Shown: piece after piece, positions 23,988 through 32,593 of the stretch
Layout: every line of letters begins with the position of its first letter
Position numbering within the stretch: position 1 is the first letter of the stretch
Virus record (IMG/VR): IMGVR_UViG_3300035181_000357
Location: 1 to 64,000 of that record
Length of the DNA stretch: 64,000 nt
Strand: one strand, 5' to 3'
From: a virus
The notes under the pieces: model-generated
What the model was told of the DNA's origin: nothing
What the model saw: only the letters and a program-made list of their open reading frames with translations
The model's database searches: none
Program-made: the position numbers and the translations under genes

Positions 23988-24003
23988 GTCAGATATATCT
24001 GAC
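23988..24003. promoter_or_regulatory. 16-bp perfect palindrome GTCAGATATATCTGAC
   Basis: A perfect palindrome lies directly beside the terminator at 23964-23986, in the 142-base space between two transcription units. It could be an operator or, in the message, extend the terminator structure. No clear -35/-10 pair can be assigned nearby, so I only report the symmetry. Confidence 0.4.
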
Positions 24004-24051
24004 GTACACTTTATAGTGCCTACTAGTTGATGTGGAATCCAACTATCTTAC

Positions 24052-24942
24052 CTAAGTGAACTCAAGTTCCTTTTTATTTATCCAATATTCATATGGGTCT
24101 TTGAACTTATCTTTCAACATCCATACCCTATGACCATCAGCTTTAAGTCTATTACTGTATTCAGCCCCTACTTCGTCAGAATCTAATATAAATACTAATT
24201 TCAGACCCTCGAGTTGCTTCCAGTGCATGTCAGAAATGAATGCACTACCCAATCCAACCGATTGCATCCCAAGCTGATCACAAGCTACATGATCAAAGAA
24301 CCCTTCTACTACGTAGACAGTCTTGTTGGGATCTATTTTATGAAGACCGAACGTAGCCGATCTACCATGAGAGAATAGCCACTTTGCCCAGAACTTGCTG
24401 ACATGTTCATCCACATATCTGAATACCAGGTTATTTAGATTCCCTTGTCTATCGTAACTAGGCATAACTATCTGCTCTTGAACTAACATATCGGTGGGTT
24501 CACCTAATTGTTCTAACTTGTAGCTAGCGTATTCTAGCTCTTCTTTATAGAATGGGAAATATCTAGATAACGATTTATAATCATGATCTCGGTATCGCCA
24601 TGAACTCATTTGGTATTCATGGATCAGGTCCATTGGAAATGACCTAGCCTTTAGATAGTCCGAGCATATTTCTGACATAGGTTGGCTCAAGATATCGTTA
24701 ACTTCATCTATACATAAATCTGGATGTCTAGGGACATAGTCAGGATACCCGAATTTCGTAGCTATAGACTTGGCATAATCTCTGTTTACGGTATGATGAT
24801 CTAACGCTGCTTTCATCTCACCATGAGGAACTAGTAACTTGGCTAGTTCAATACCCTCTTCTGGTACGAAGTACTCCAGAAATGGTAGAGGATCAATAAC
24901 CAATTTATACCGTAACTTTTTCTTAGGTCCAGGATTCAACAT
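24052..24942 (-). CDS. DnaG-type primase core (TOPRIM), without zinc domain
   Basis: A 296-residue primase-like protein. The first 190 residues resemble the RNA polymerase N-subdomain of DnaG (RSFPMDLIHEY, then MPSYDRQGNLNNLVFRYVDE). The TOPRIM domain follows: VYVVEGFFDHVA with E213, QSVGLGSAF, and FILDSDEVG with D254 and D256, the metal ligands. The CHC2 zinc domain that DnaG carries at its N-terminus is absent and occurs as a separate protein at 47582-48223. It should make RNA primers when helped by the zinc protein. It stands alone between two terminators; its SD is weak. A second TOPRIM protein is at 31461-32228. Confidence 0.8.
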   Translation of the reverse strand: MLNPGPKKKLRYKLVIDPLPFLEYFVPEEGIELAKLLVPHGEMKAALDHHTVNRDYAKSIATKFGYPDYVPRHPDLCIDEVNDILSQPMSEICSDYLKARSFPMDLIHEYQMSSWRYRDHDYKSLSRYFPFYKEELEYASYKLEQLGEPTDMLVQEQIVMPSYDRQGNLNNLVFRYVDEHVSKFWAKWLFSHGRSATFGLHKIDPNKTVYVVEGFFDHVACDQLGMQSVGLGSAFISDMHWKQLEGLKLVFILDSDEVGAEYSNRLKADGHRVWMLKDKFKDPYEYWINKKELEFT

Positions 24943-24956
24943 ACGTCGTTAATACC

Positions 24957-24990
24957 TATAAAAATAGGCTCCGAAGAGCCTATTTTTATA
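24957..24990 (-). terminator. Strong UUCG-tetraloop intrinsic terminator
   Basis: A perfect 15-bp stem (including TATAAAAATAGGCTC) with loop CGAA, read as TTCG on the minus strand, flanked by A-run and T-run so that it can work in both directions. It follows the 265-residue gene at 25005-25802 by 14 bases and lies just before the primase-like gene. Confidence 0.95.
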
Positions 24991-25004
24991 CCTACCTAGG
25001 CAGA

Positions 25005-25802
25005 TTAATCGATCAGACCACCACCGTACTGTTCCACGAACATATCGTATAGGAACTCATTTCTAGTTCTCCAAGATGCTAATCTATCTTCTGGAATGTT
25101 TCTCCACCACTGCTTGACAGCGTTGGCACCATAGAGATCGACTAGATCCCCAGGTCCAATGATCTGTCTGCTAGTCTCGGCTGCTGCGGTATCATGGAAC
25201 ATGAAATCATCAAGCTGTCCAAAATGCTGCTTTAACTTAGTTCCAACGGCCTCTTTGAAATCTTCATCAAATCTGGATTTTAATCTGCTTGGTTGATAGC
25301 AGGTTCCGAAGTATTCATCAACCATACTATCAATATCTAGTGACAAGATACAAGAGGTTGGAACCTTAATACCATAATCCTCTAGGAGAGAACCACAGAG
25401 ACAATAAGGAAGGTCTTGAGATTTAGCTAAGTGGGCAAACTTCTTGTACAGGCGAGGAAGCATAGCCTGATATCTCTTCCTCATCTGAACTTGTGTATCT
25501 TCTGGAGGAGCAGCATCGTTCTTCCATGAACGAGTGCCAAACATGGTCTCTAATTCTTCTGTGAGAGTTCCATCACCATATGGTGATGTAGATCCTGGAC
25601 CTTGTACCCAATCACATACTTCTTCGAAGCCAGCCTTTAAAGCTTCTGCTAGGGTTCCAGTATACTTAAATGGTTTTCTAGGCATAGCTTGCTTCTCCAC
25701 AGGAACAGCAACGGAATCATTATCGAAATCATCCTTGAAAGGGGCACGGGCACCTAACCTATACTTATTTAGGGCTACTTTAAATTTATCTAACTTCGAC
25801 AT
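25005..25802 (-). CDS. Hypothetical protein, 265 aa
   Basis: Not recognised. A soluble protein with a basic start and mixed helices. Cysteines occur as YCLCGS and in SCILSL, but not as an obvious zinc site. The open frame extends to a GTG five codons earlier, but ATG 25802 follows the previous stop by one base with GGAG in front, so I chose it. It ends its transcription unit at a strong terminator. By location it may be a virion, decoration or replication accessory protein; nothing in the sequence decides. Confidence 0.65.
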   Translation of the reverse strand: MSKLDKFKVALNKYRLGARAPFKDDFDNDSVAVPVEKQAMPRKPFKYTGTLAEALKAGFEEVCDWVQGPGSTSPYGDGTLTEELETMFGTRSWKNDAAPPEDTQVQMRKRYQAMLPRLYKKFAHLAKSQDLPYCLCGSLLEDYGIKVPTSCILSLDIDSMVDEYFGTCYQPSRLKSRFDEDFKEAVGTKLKQHFGQLDDFMFHDTAAAETSRQIIGPGDLVDLYGANAVKQWWRNIPEDRLASWRTRNEFLYDMFVEQYGGGLID

Positions 25803-25803
25803 A

Positions 25804-26223
25804 TTAGGCTCCGCCACCTAGATCATCTGCTTTATCCATTAATCTCTTACCCTTATCGAGTTGAGCCTTCATTACATTTAAAACAACTTGTACGTCGTCT
25901 TCCCACTGGTGTGGATCGGTCATCAATACAGGTTCACCATGCTGTTTTAATACAACCATGACACAGAAAGCAGTATTTCCGAAATGAATAGGAGCACCTG
26001 CTAATCCATATGAACTGTCTTTTCCCATATTTACTAGCTCGATGTCGGCAGACCACTCTTCATCAGAGCCAGAACCAAACATAGCTGGTACATCAGTATA
26101 AGTTCTTAGAGGGATCCCAAGAACCTTAGCGTACTCTTCTGGGGATTCTGGTTTTTCTGATCGGCCGAAACCAGGTAGATCACTAGAATCCAATGCCGTT
26201 TTACGGGTCGTGAGTTTAGACAT
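25804..26223 (-). CDS. Hypothetical protein, 139 aa
   Basis: Not recognised. The N-terminus is polar (SKLTTRKTALDSSD), and the middle has strands (GNTAFCVMVVLKQHGEPVLM) suggesting a small beta domain, followed by a charged helix. It starts with a good SD (AGGAG) and is one base away from the next gene. Confidence 0.65.
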   Translation of the reverse strand: MSKLTTRKTALDSSDLPGFGRSEKPESPEEYAKVLGIPLRTYTDVPAMFGSGSDEEWSADIELVNMGKDSSYGLAGAPIHFGNTAFCVMVVLKQHGEPVLMTDPHQWEDDVQVVLNVMKAQLDKGKRLMDKADDLGGGA

Positions 26224-26267
26224 TAAAATCTCCTAAAAATATATCACTCAGCTTAGTATTACAAAGT

Positions 26268-27116
26268 TCACGGTTTTATATCGAACTTATACCCAAGACC
26301 AATAACTGAAGTCGTGCCTATGAATCCAGCAGTTAACTCCATTTTATTATTAACTCTGTAGCCACCGAGAATTCCAGCTGTCCATTTCTTGGTATCAAAA
26401 TTGTAACCAGCTACTGGTGATACTGTAAATCTAGGCAACGCTTTATCAAGGCCAAACGCACTCGGTGTGAACATATTTTTAGCAGATTCTAATGGGATCT
26501 CTTCTTTACCGATCAGCACGTTATTCTCATCATAGACTTCTCTAGACATTTTAGCAGCTGATCTGTACCCACCGTCTTCTAACTTCCATTCACCAAAAGA
26601 GGTTGTAAACAGCTCTTTGTTGTTCTTCCATTTGGAACCAGTAAAGGCCAGACCTAGGGGTTTTGATGGATCATAATTGAGATTAAGACTAGTTAGTGCT
26701 GGGGCATTTGGTCGTTCTTGAACCAACTTCACATCTTTTACCACACCAGTTGCATCTCGAGATCCACCAATAATCTTGGTCAAATCCATCATATTTGCAT
26801 TAATCTTACCCACAGTAGTAAACAAACTCTGCAACTGCGCATTGTTTGCATTCATGTACTGAACCATTTGATTGCCTAGAAGCTTAGTAGCTTCTGTTTG
26901 GGCTTCAGAATTCTTCTTCAGTATCTCATTGGTAGATTGATATGCCTCTCCAACTTTCTTGAAGTCAGATTGAAGAGTGGAAGTCATTGCTACTTGTCGC
27001 TTTAACTCATTCTTAGCATCGATATAATCGTTAATGAAGAAGGTGACAGCTAATACAGCTGCCACCCCTAATATGATCTTTATCTGTAGCGCATAAGCTT
27101 TGATTGTTTCTAGCAT
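26268..27116 (-). CDS. Membrane-anchored protein with coiled coil, 282 aa
   Basis: One N-terminal hydrophobic segment (about residues 12-29) without a signal-peptidase site, followed by a coiled-coil stalk (30-125) and a C-terminal beta-rich domain (from about 140). The last 50 residues alternate like outer-membrane barrel strands (GILGGYRV, ELTAGFIG, VIGLGYKFDI). This N-in, periplasm-out layout is compatible with a spanin-like or envelope-spanning protein, which would suggest a Gram-negative host, but no spanin family is recognised. It lies 5 bases after the actin-like gene on the same message. Confidence 0.65.
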   Translation of the reverse strand: MLETIKAYALQIKIILGVAAVLAVTFFINDYIDAKNELKRQVAMTSTLQSDFKKVGEAYQSTNEILKKNSEAQTEATKLLGNQMVQYMNANNAQLQSLFTTVGKINANMMDLTKIIGGSRDATGVVKDVKLVQERPNAPALTSLNLNYDPSKPLGLAFTGSKWKNNKELFTTSFGEWKLEDGGYRSAAKMSREVYDENNVLIGKEEIPLESAKNMFTPSAFGLDKALPRFTVSPVAGYNFDTKKWTAGILGGYRVNNKMELTAGFIGTTSVIGLGYKFDIKP

Positions 27117-27121
27117 ATTTC

Positions 27122-28174
27122 CTACTTATTGATTAGCCTTGCGAAATTAAGAGCACCTCTTGCAGTAGCATCGAGGGGATACGTAGCGGAACGAGCTGTC
27201 CCGACACGGAAACGAACATTGAGATTCTTCATAAAGATGTCATTGAACATCTTATCGAAACCAGGAATTAAGCTAGTACCACCAGAATAAATAACTGGTA
27301 CCAGTTCCTTAATCTCAGTACGATTTGCTGGCATTGCAAAGAACTCATTTACAGCATCTACTAACTTAGTTAGAAGTTCCTTGTACATCAAGGAGATAGC
27401 TTCTGCCTGTCTCTCTGACTGGGCATCATGTGATGTATCAGGGTTGATAATTCTGCCAGTAACAACATCTACTCCATGTTCCTTCAACATTGTAATGTGA
27501 GAGGAAAGAGAGTTAGTGGCCTTGGCTGCACCATCATCGATGAAATCACCACCGAAAGGAATGCTGAACATTCTAACAGGTAGAGATTTGTACGTGCATG
27601 CTACGTTAATCATACCAGCACCAAGAGATACACTAAGTGCGGTTAATGGTAGTTCATCCGCGTTCTTTGGAGACATAGTCTCACTGTAGGTTACAGCTAC
27701 GGCCTCGTTAATTGCTCTAGCCTTGAAACCTAATCCGTTGATGAGTTCCTGGAAAAATCTGCTGTGAAAGTTTAGATCGTTCGACTGAATGACTCCGTTC
27801 TCAAAAATTGGACCCGGAATAGAGAAAGCAGCTACTTCTCCTGTTCCTTTGCCTAAGATCTTCTCAAGAATCAGAGATACTACAGCCTTACCATCCTCTT
27901 CCTTAGAACTTATGAAACCCTTAGATAGTGGGCGACGCAGTTCACCACCGAGAGCCCCAGCAAGCTCAACAGCATCTGCACCTACTACATAAAGGTTCTC
28001 TGCACCTTGTACGAAAGAGATTCCGGACATCTCGAGCATAGGTGCTTGCTCCAACGGAAGTGATAAGAAGCAATCTCGTACGCTGCTAATCTCTACCTTT
28101 GCGTCAGTGCTTTGTACTGCGGCCACCATGAACGCAGTTCCAACGTCAACGCCTTGGGGATTTACTTTAGACAT
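27122..28174 (-). CDS. Actin/Hsp70-fold ATPase (ParM/MreB-like)
   Basis: A 350-residue protein with the nucleotide-binding motifs of the actin superfamily in order: phosphate-1 loop GVDVGTAF (7-14), AAFSIPGP and AINEAVAV in the region of the connecting motifs, phosphate-2 loop SVSLGAGMINVA, FGGDFID, and the adenosine motif YSGGTSLIPGF near the C-terminus. Candidate roles are filament-based positioning or segregation of the phage genome, or chaperone action. Length is close to ParM/MreB (about 330-350), shorter than DnaK, favouring filament formation. The frame is open to 28228, but ATG 28174 has AAGGAG upstream and overlaps the NusG-like gene by 8 bases. Confidence 0.75.
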   Translation of the reverse strand: MSKVNPQGVDVGTAFMVAAVQSTDAKVEISSVRDCFLSLPLEQAPMLEMSGISFVQGAENLYVVGADAVELAGALGGELRRPLSKGFISSKEEDGKAVVSLILEKILGKGTGEVAAFSIPGPIFENGVIQSNDLNFHSRFFQELINGLGFKARAINEAVAVTYSETMSPKNADELPLTALSVSLGAGMINVACTYKSLPVRMFSIPFGGDFIDDGAAKATNSLSSHITMLKEHGVDVVTGRIINPDTSHDAQSERQAEAISLMYKELLTKLVDAVNEFFAMPANRTEIKELVPVIYSGGTSLIPGFDKMFNDIFMKNLNVRFRVGTARSATYPLDATARGALNFARLINK

Positions 28175-29276
28175 TCTTTCTCCTTTTAACTTGGATGTCT
28201 TTTCTAGATTTCTTACTACGCCCATCATTACATACTTCTTCTGAAGTTACTGATAGCCAAGGAGCCATCTTAGACAGCTCTTTTATAGAGATTTTATAAG
28301 AATTCCCGTACTTGGTAATGACGTCTTTATATGACTTAATGTCCTTATCTTGCCCATACATAGTCTTAGTAATGTGATATTTAAGGACGCACCAGGCAAT
28401 GACTAGATTCTTAGGTCGTTTGATCTTATCTTCTTTGATAGCTTCAAACAACTTGGCAGCGATCGCTCTCACATCTTTCTCACCAGCGAAGATCATGTTC
28501 TTGACGAAGGCAGTAATCATCTGCTGATTTGTTCTCTTTACCTTAGGTTTGATCTTCTTATCCACATGCTCGAGATCTTTGACAGCATCTTGGAATTCAT
28601 AGTCATCAACAGTCTTAATCTTAATATTTATCACTCGTTCTCCTACCAGATCTTCTATCAACAGAGATTTCAACTCTGGACCATCCTCTAAGATAGGTGA
28701 GTAATAGAATACCCTTAGATCTTTGGGAATAGTGTCTAAATTCAATAAATTCTTAAGTGGGGTCTGAACCATCATTGATGTTGTCTTGAGATCGACTTGT
28801 ACCACAGCTCTAGTTGCTGCTATGCTCTTTACTATACCACAGAAGTCTCGAGTATGACCATCTAAGATTCTGACAAAGGAGCCAGGTACTATCCCGATGT
28901 TCCTATGATCATACGTTTCCTTACATTTAGTAACAAGTCCTTGGATATAACTATCTTCTATGTTTATGAGACGATTTGGATGGGTTCCCTCACCATGGCA
29001 TACCAACCATACTACACCTGTCACAGATCGCAATTTCACAATCTTCTTAGGATCTAGGGAACGGACGAATATATAGCAATCCGTCATGAGTTCGAAGGAT
29101 TCAAGATTCCTATCAGAGACGGGAATAAAGATTTCTGCTGGGTCTTCTCTGAAGATGTTCTTGAGACTTTTCCCAATTCTCTTTATAGTCTCTTCACTAG
29201 TCTTTTCAGAACGAAGCTCAATAACATTCCATATTTTGCCAGTTAATTTAGAGGTATCACCGTATGTTAATATCAT
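28167..29276 (-). CDS. NusG-like transcription factor with KOW motif
   Basis: A 369-residue protein. Residues 10-95 fit the NusG N-terminal (NGN) domain: an opening IWNVIELRS, IFIPVSD, a TDCYIFVRS strand matching the 'GYvfV' block of NusG, and SVTGVVWLV. Residues 130-163 (PGSFVRILDGHTRDFCGIVK) form a KOW motif. NusG-type proteins bind RNA polymerase at the beta' clamp and act on pausing and termination; RfaH-like members antiterminate. The remaining 200 residues are a basic extension, helical at the end (KKSRKDIQVKRRKNV), without match. This would be a phage factor reprogramming host RNA polymerase. Its ATG overlaps the clamp-loader gene by 4 bases. Confidence 0.7.
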   Translation of the reverse strand: MILTYGDTSKLTGKIWNVIELRSEKTSEETIKRIGKSLKNIFREDPAEIFIPVSDRNLESFELMTDCYIFVRSLDPKKIVKLRSVTGVVWLVCHGEGTHPNRLINIEDSYIQGLVTKCKETYDHRNIGIVPGSFVRILDGHTRDFCGIVKSIAATRAVVQVDLKTTSMMVQTPLKNLLNLDTIPKDLRVFYYSPILEDGPELKSLLIEDLVGERVINIKIKTVDDYEFQDAVKDLEHVDKKIKPKVKRTNQQMITAFVKNMIFAGEKDVRAIAAKLFEAIKEDKIKRPKNLVIAWCVLKYHITKTMYGQDKDIKSYKDVITKYGNSYKISIKELSKMAPWLSVTSEEVCNDGRSKKSRKDIQVKRRKNV

Positions 29277-30190
29277 ATATCTCCCAATACTTTAATTCTA
29301 CCCTTAAACATCTGCATGATATCAGAGTTATCTTCGGGTTCGACATTTTTCTGAGGTGAATCCTCTAGCACTACCTGCTTGACCTGAGCCTTTATCTTGG
29401 TCACACATTTAGACAACTCATACAAGAACAGAGGTAGAATATCGACAGATGTCTGGACATTCCACTTTAGGAATAATGTGGTAACTTTCTCAGTTTCAGG
29501 AAAAGAACTCCTGATGGCTTCCCTGATCCTAGTTTCTTCTTTGGATATATACTCATCTTTGTCGAAGAAGCATTTTCCATAGTATGAGAACATATAGTTG
29601 ATAACTGTTTTATCTTCTTGTTCTTCACAGATAGCCATAGCCTCTTCTAGATTTCCGGTAGCCACAGCAGTGAAAGTTTTATATGCGATCTCATCTTCGT
29701 TGTTTTCCAGATTATCGTTCACTGATTCCCTGGATATCTTTCCTATCTTAGACAGAGTAGCTATGAAATTCTTAGCTTGTCTAATATTCCCTCTCGACTT
29801 CCTTACTACGCGATTCAAACCCTCTACAGTAAATCCAATGTTATTCTTAGAACAGAGAGCCATCAAGTACCCAACCATGTCTTTTTGATTTACCTTATTA
29901 AGATGAATCCTACAAGCTCTGGATCTGGTTGTTTCAGGTAATTTATCGTAATCCTGAACTTCCATAAAAGTCGTATGATGCTCAGAACTCAGTTCATTGG
30001 AGATAGTATAGGATATATTTTCTTTATCCAGTACTGAAGCTAGGTAGTTTATTATACTAGTTTTACCAGTACCTGGAGGTCCATCAAGGATTACCAATCT
30101 CGGGAATCTCTTTATATCAGTAAGTAGACCTCTGATGAGTTTCAGAGGTCTATCTTGCCCGATTATCTGGTCTAGACTTAGTAGTTCCAT
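29273..30190 (-). CDS. Clamp-loader-type AAA+ protein, shortened (no visible Walker B)
   Basis: A 305-residue protein resembling the DnaX/RFC clamp-loader subunit. The start (LLSLDQIIGQDRPLKLI) and Walker A GPPGTGKT (37-44) are typical, and ETTRSRACRIHL (86-97) matches the 'SRC' arginine-finger segment, followed by the lid domain and a helical collar. However, only about 40 residues lie between the Walker A and the SRC motif, where about 90-100 are usual, and no DEAD/DExx Walker B is seen. The T4 counterpart gp44 has it. It may be an inactive or delta-like subunit that needs an ATPase partner encoded elsewhere. It is adjacent, with no gap, to the gene at 30191-31459. Confidence 0.7.
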   Translation of the reverse strand: MELLSLDQIIGQDRPLKLIRGLLTDIKRFPRLVILDGPPGTGKTSIINYLASVLDKENISYTISNELSSEHHTTFMEVQDYDKLPETTRSRACRIHLNKVNQKDMVGYLMALCSKNNIGFTVEGLNRVVRKSRGNIRQAKNFIATLSKIGKISRESVNDNLENNEDEIAYKTFTAVATGNLEEAMAICEEQEDKTVINYMFSYYGKCFFDKDEYISKEETRIREAIRSSFPETEKVTTLFLKWNVQTSVDILPLFLYELSKCVTKIKAQVKQVVLEDSPQKNVEPEDNSDIMQMFKGRIKVLGDI

Positions 30191-31459
30191 TTACTCTTCT
30201 GATTCCGTTAAGAACGATACAGGCTTCATACCAGTAGTGGTATCATCGGCTTCGATCTCTAGTACACGCTTGATCAGTGATACATATAGATCTTCGAAGA
30301 TCGATAGACAATTTAGGTAAGCTAATGTATACTCACTGTAAGAGTGGCTATCTTCAGAATGACTATCGATAAAATTCTTGGTCAATTCAACATTCTTCAG
30401 AACCTGAGTCAAGCTAGTGCAGATATTAACATTGACTTTCCAAGACTTTGGACCATCTTCGATACCAACTGAGACATCAGAAGCCAAGACATTCCAAGAT
30501 TCGATCTCAGACAGAATCTCCCAACAACTAATGTTATCGGTTGCACCTACAGATGCCTTCAACTTCTCATCACAGATGACAGAAGGGGTCTGTAGGTCAA
30601 CGACATAACTGTCGTCTGAATACTGGCAGTACGTCTTTTTCTTCTTATATAGAAGACCGATTAATGGATAACGCTCCTGTAACTCAGCAAACTTGACATC
30701 GTCAAGATATGAACCCACGAGTTCATCCATCTCTGTGTTGATGATGTTCCCAGCTAGAATCTTCTTGAAGAAGTCGTATTGCCATGGTGTCCCATTAGGT
30801 CCAAAATACAGTGTAGTAGCTTTGAGTTCAATATCGAAAGACGACTTAAAGAAATCATTAAGATACATCAGTGACTTATCGTCCGTCATATCTGTGTAGA
30901 TTCTTCCAGTCTCGAAATCAACGAGCACCACGTTCTGCTTTCTATCAGAAGTAATCTCCTTGTCTAACATATCTTTAACTTCATTCTTGTCATCAGAATA
31001 GAGAAGACGGAAAGGCATATGATACATGTTAGCAGCGATCTGTTCCTTCTGTGATTCCTGATCCTCAAGGTCGATACGTTTACGCTTTACAAACCAGAAA
31101 GCAGCGGCAGTATCGGATAGCATCATAGACTCTAAACCGCCATAGCAAGGACTGAAATCTACCTCGTCACCACCAACATCCAATACTGAATTTCCAACGA
31201 CTCTGTCAACAAGGGCATAGAAGATATCTTCGGCATCCTTGTTTGTTGGGTTGATTGGGTTGATAACATCTAATCTTGCCTGACTGATGGGATTGATCCC
31301 GACCGTCATTTCATTGGCTTCATCCCAAAGTCGCACATTAGCTGCAGCAGCTGAGATACCTAGCCAATCATTAAAATTCTTAAACTTCTCTAAATCGTCT
31401 TCCTTCGTATCTTGAGCTAACTCTAGTCTAGCCCATGAAGATTTCCCGTATAAAGACAT
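30191..31459 (-). CDS. Hypothetical protein, 422 aa
   Basis: Not recognised. A soluble acidic protein of mixed structure. It has no cysteine cluster, Walker motif or membrane segment. Its stop abuts the clamp-loader start directly, and one base separates it from the TOPRIM gene upstream, so it lies within the replication operon. It could be a replisome subunit, such as a partner of the shortened clamp loader or of the primase, but this is position only. Confidence 0.7.
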   Translation of the reverse strand: MSLYGKSSWARLELAQDTKEDDLEKFKNFNDWLGISAAAANVRLWDEANEMTVGINPISQARLDVINPINPTNKDAEDIFYALVDRVVGNSVLDVGGDEVDFSPCYGGLESMMLSDTAAAFWFVKRKRIDLEDQESQKEQIAANMYHMPFRLLYSDDKNEVKDMLDKEITSDRKQNVVLVDFETGRIYTDMTDDKSLMYLNDFFKSSFDIELKATTLYFGPNGTPWQYDFFKKILAGNIINTEMDELVGSYLDDVKFAELQERYPLIGLLYKKKKTYCQYSDDSYVVDLQTPSVICDEKLKASVGATDNISCWEILSEIESWNVLASDVSVGIEDGPKSWKVNVNICTSLTQVLKNVELTKNFIDSHSEDSHSYSEYTLAYLNCLSIFEDLYVSLIKRVLEIEADDTTTGMKPVSFLTESEE

Positions 31460-31460
31460 G

Positions 31461-32228
31461 TTACTCCTCTTCCTCTAAAATGGTTATGTTTGTAGCCATC
31501 ACTGACTCGTTCTTATCTATAATACGTCTTAAAGTGTCCCTAAGTATCAATGCGTGTTTCCTATTCTCTAAGGCAAGGCTGGCGTCCTTCCCAGGTGTCT
31601 TCACTATCTCCACAGTCATAGACTTGAAGGTTCTGGCTACGATCGTCATGGCTTCAATACCGACAGGATCCTGGTCGAACATGAGATATAGGGTCTTGAC
31701 TCCAAGCATCTGGAGATAGGCTTCCTGTTTTCTACCGATCTTCTTTGTTAGCGAGCAGAGAACTGGAATATCTGCATTTAGTGCTCTAACAGCTACGAAA
31801 TCGAAAGTACCTTCCACGACTAAAACATATCCTAGTTTCTGGATCCTGGCGAGCATCTCATTACTGTTCCCAAGCCAACTTGGTCCTAGAAAATTATCTC
31901 TATCCCCTGCGATCCAATATTTTGCACCATCTTCACCTAGAGGTTTTGTCTGTGCCTTCATTGCTACATCGTTAAGATCATATTGTGGGAATACGAATCT
32001 TGGACCAGGTTCAAATCCCTTTGGTACATACATAATAGTATGATCTGATACACATTTGGTCAAGTTAGGTTTGATCAAGTCCTCAACCTGTCCCCAATTA
32101 CGTTCTTTAATGATCTTTATGACACTTGCTTGTACCCAACCAGACTTACCCTTCTCTTCTAACCTCTTGTACAAGCCCTTGACTTTCCTGATCAAGAACT
32201 CTACATCATCCCACCACTTTTTACTCAT
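31461..32228 (-). CDS. Second TOPRIM primase-like protein
   Basis: A 255-residue protein with a TOPRIM domain in its C-terminal half: YVLVVEGTFDFVAVRALN (E139) and LYLMFDQDPVGIEA (D185, D187). The N-terminal 60 residues are helical and basic, and the middle has FVFPQYDLNDVAMKAQTKP, comparable with the strand before TOPRIM in DnaG. The start is ATG 32228, which makes an ATGA overlap with the preceding stop; the frame opens 10 codons earlier. It differs enough from 24052-24942 to be an old paralogue or a different domain class, such as a primase-like helicase or OLD-type TOPRIM. Its helicase partner is not visible. Confidence 0.7.
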   Translation of the reverse strand: MSKKWWDDVEFLIRKVKGLYKRLEEKGKSGWVQASVIKIIKERNWGQVEDLIKPNLTKCVSDHTIMYVPKGFEPGPRFVFPQYDLNDVAMKAQTKPLGEDGAKYWIAGDRDNFLGPSWLGNSNEMLARIQKLGYVLVVEGTFDFVAVRALNADIPVLCSLTKKIGRKQEAYLQMLGVKTLYLMFDQDPVGIEAMTIVARTFKSMTVEIVKTPGKDASLALENRKHALILRDTLRRIIDKNESVMATNITILEEEE

Positions 32229-32593
32229 TCTTCCCCATCCAACATTCCTAATACCCACAGGAGAACGGCTACGTCGCGATATTCACGAGGTAGGATTTGT
32301 GGATCCTTTATCTCTTCTCTGAAACCTTCGAGCAATTCTTCTTTTGTATATTTAGGTTGGAACAGATCATGATCTTTGCAAGAATCGGGATCTTTAGATT
32401 TACAGAAAGTACATCTATCCTCACCAAAATCTAGGTGTTTCACCATATCAGGATTTACGAAAGATAGTGCACCTTTACAGTTACCGACACATGGTTCAGA
32501 ATTTCTTTTAAGAAACTTCTTCTTGTGTCTGTGGATCAGGTCTCTTAGCCTTTTCTGTATTTCCTGACTTGATTTTATTTTTATCTCTGCCAT
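32225..32593 (-). CDS. Zinc-motif protein, 122 aa
   Basis: A small basic protein with CVGNC (35-39) and CTFC (62-65), plus CKDH just after, giving enough Cys/His ligands for a zinc knuckle. It precedes the second TOPRIM gene with an ATGA overlap, so together they could form a split primase: a zinc-bearing polypeptide beside a TOPRIM polypeptide. The start overlaps the end of the SbcC C-half gene by 86 bases in another frame, unusually long for this genome. Confidence 0.6.
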   Translation of the reverse strand: MAEIKIKSSQEIQKRLRDLIHRHKKKFLKRNSEPCVGNCKGALSFVNPDMVKHLDFGEDRCTFCKSKDPDSCKDHDLFQPKYTKEELLEGFREEIKDPQILPREYRDVAVLLWVLGMLDGEE

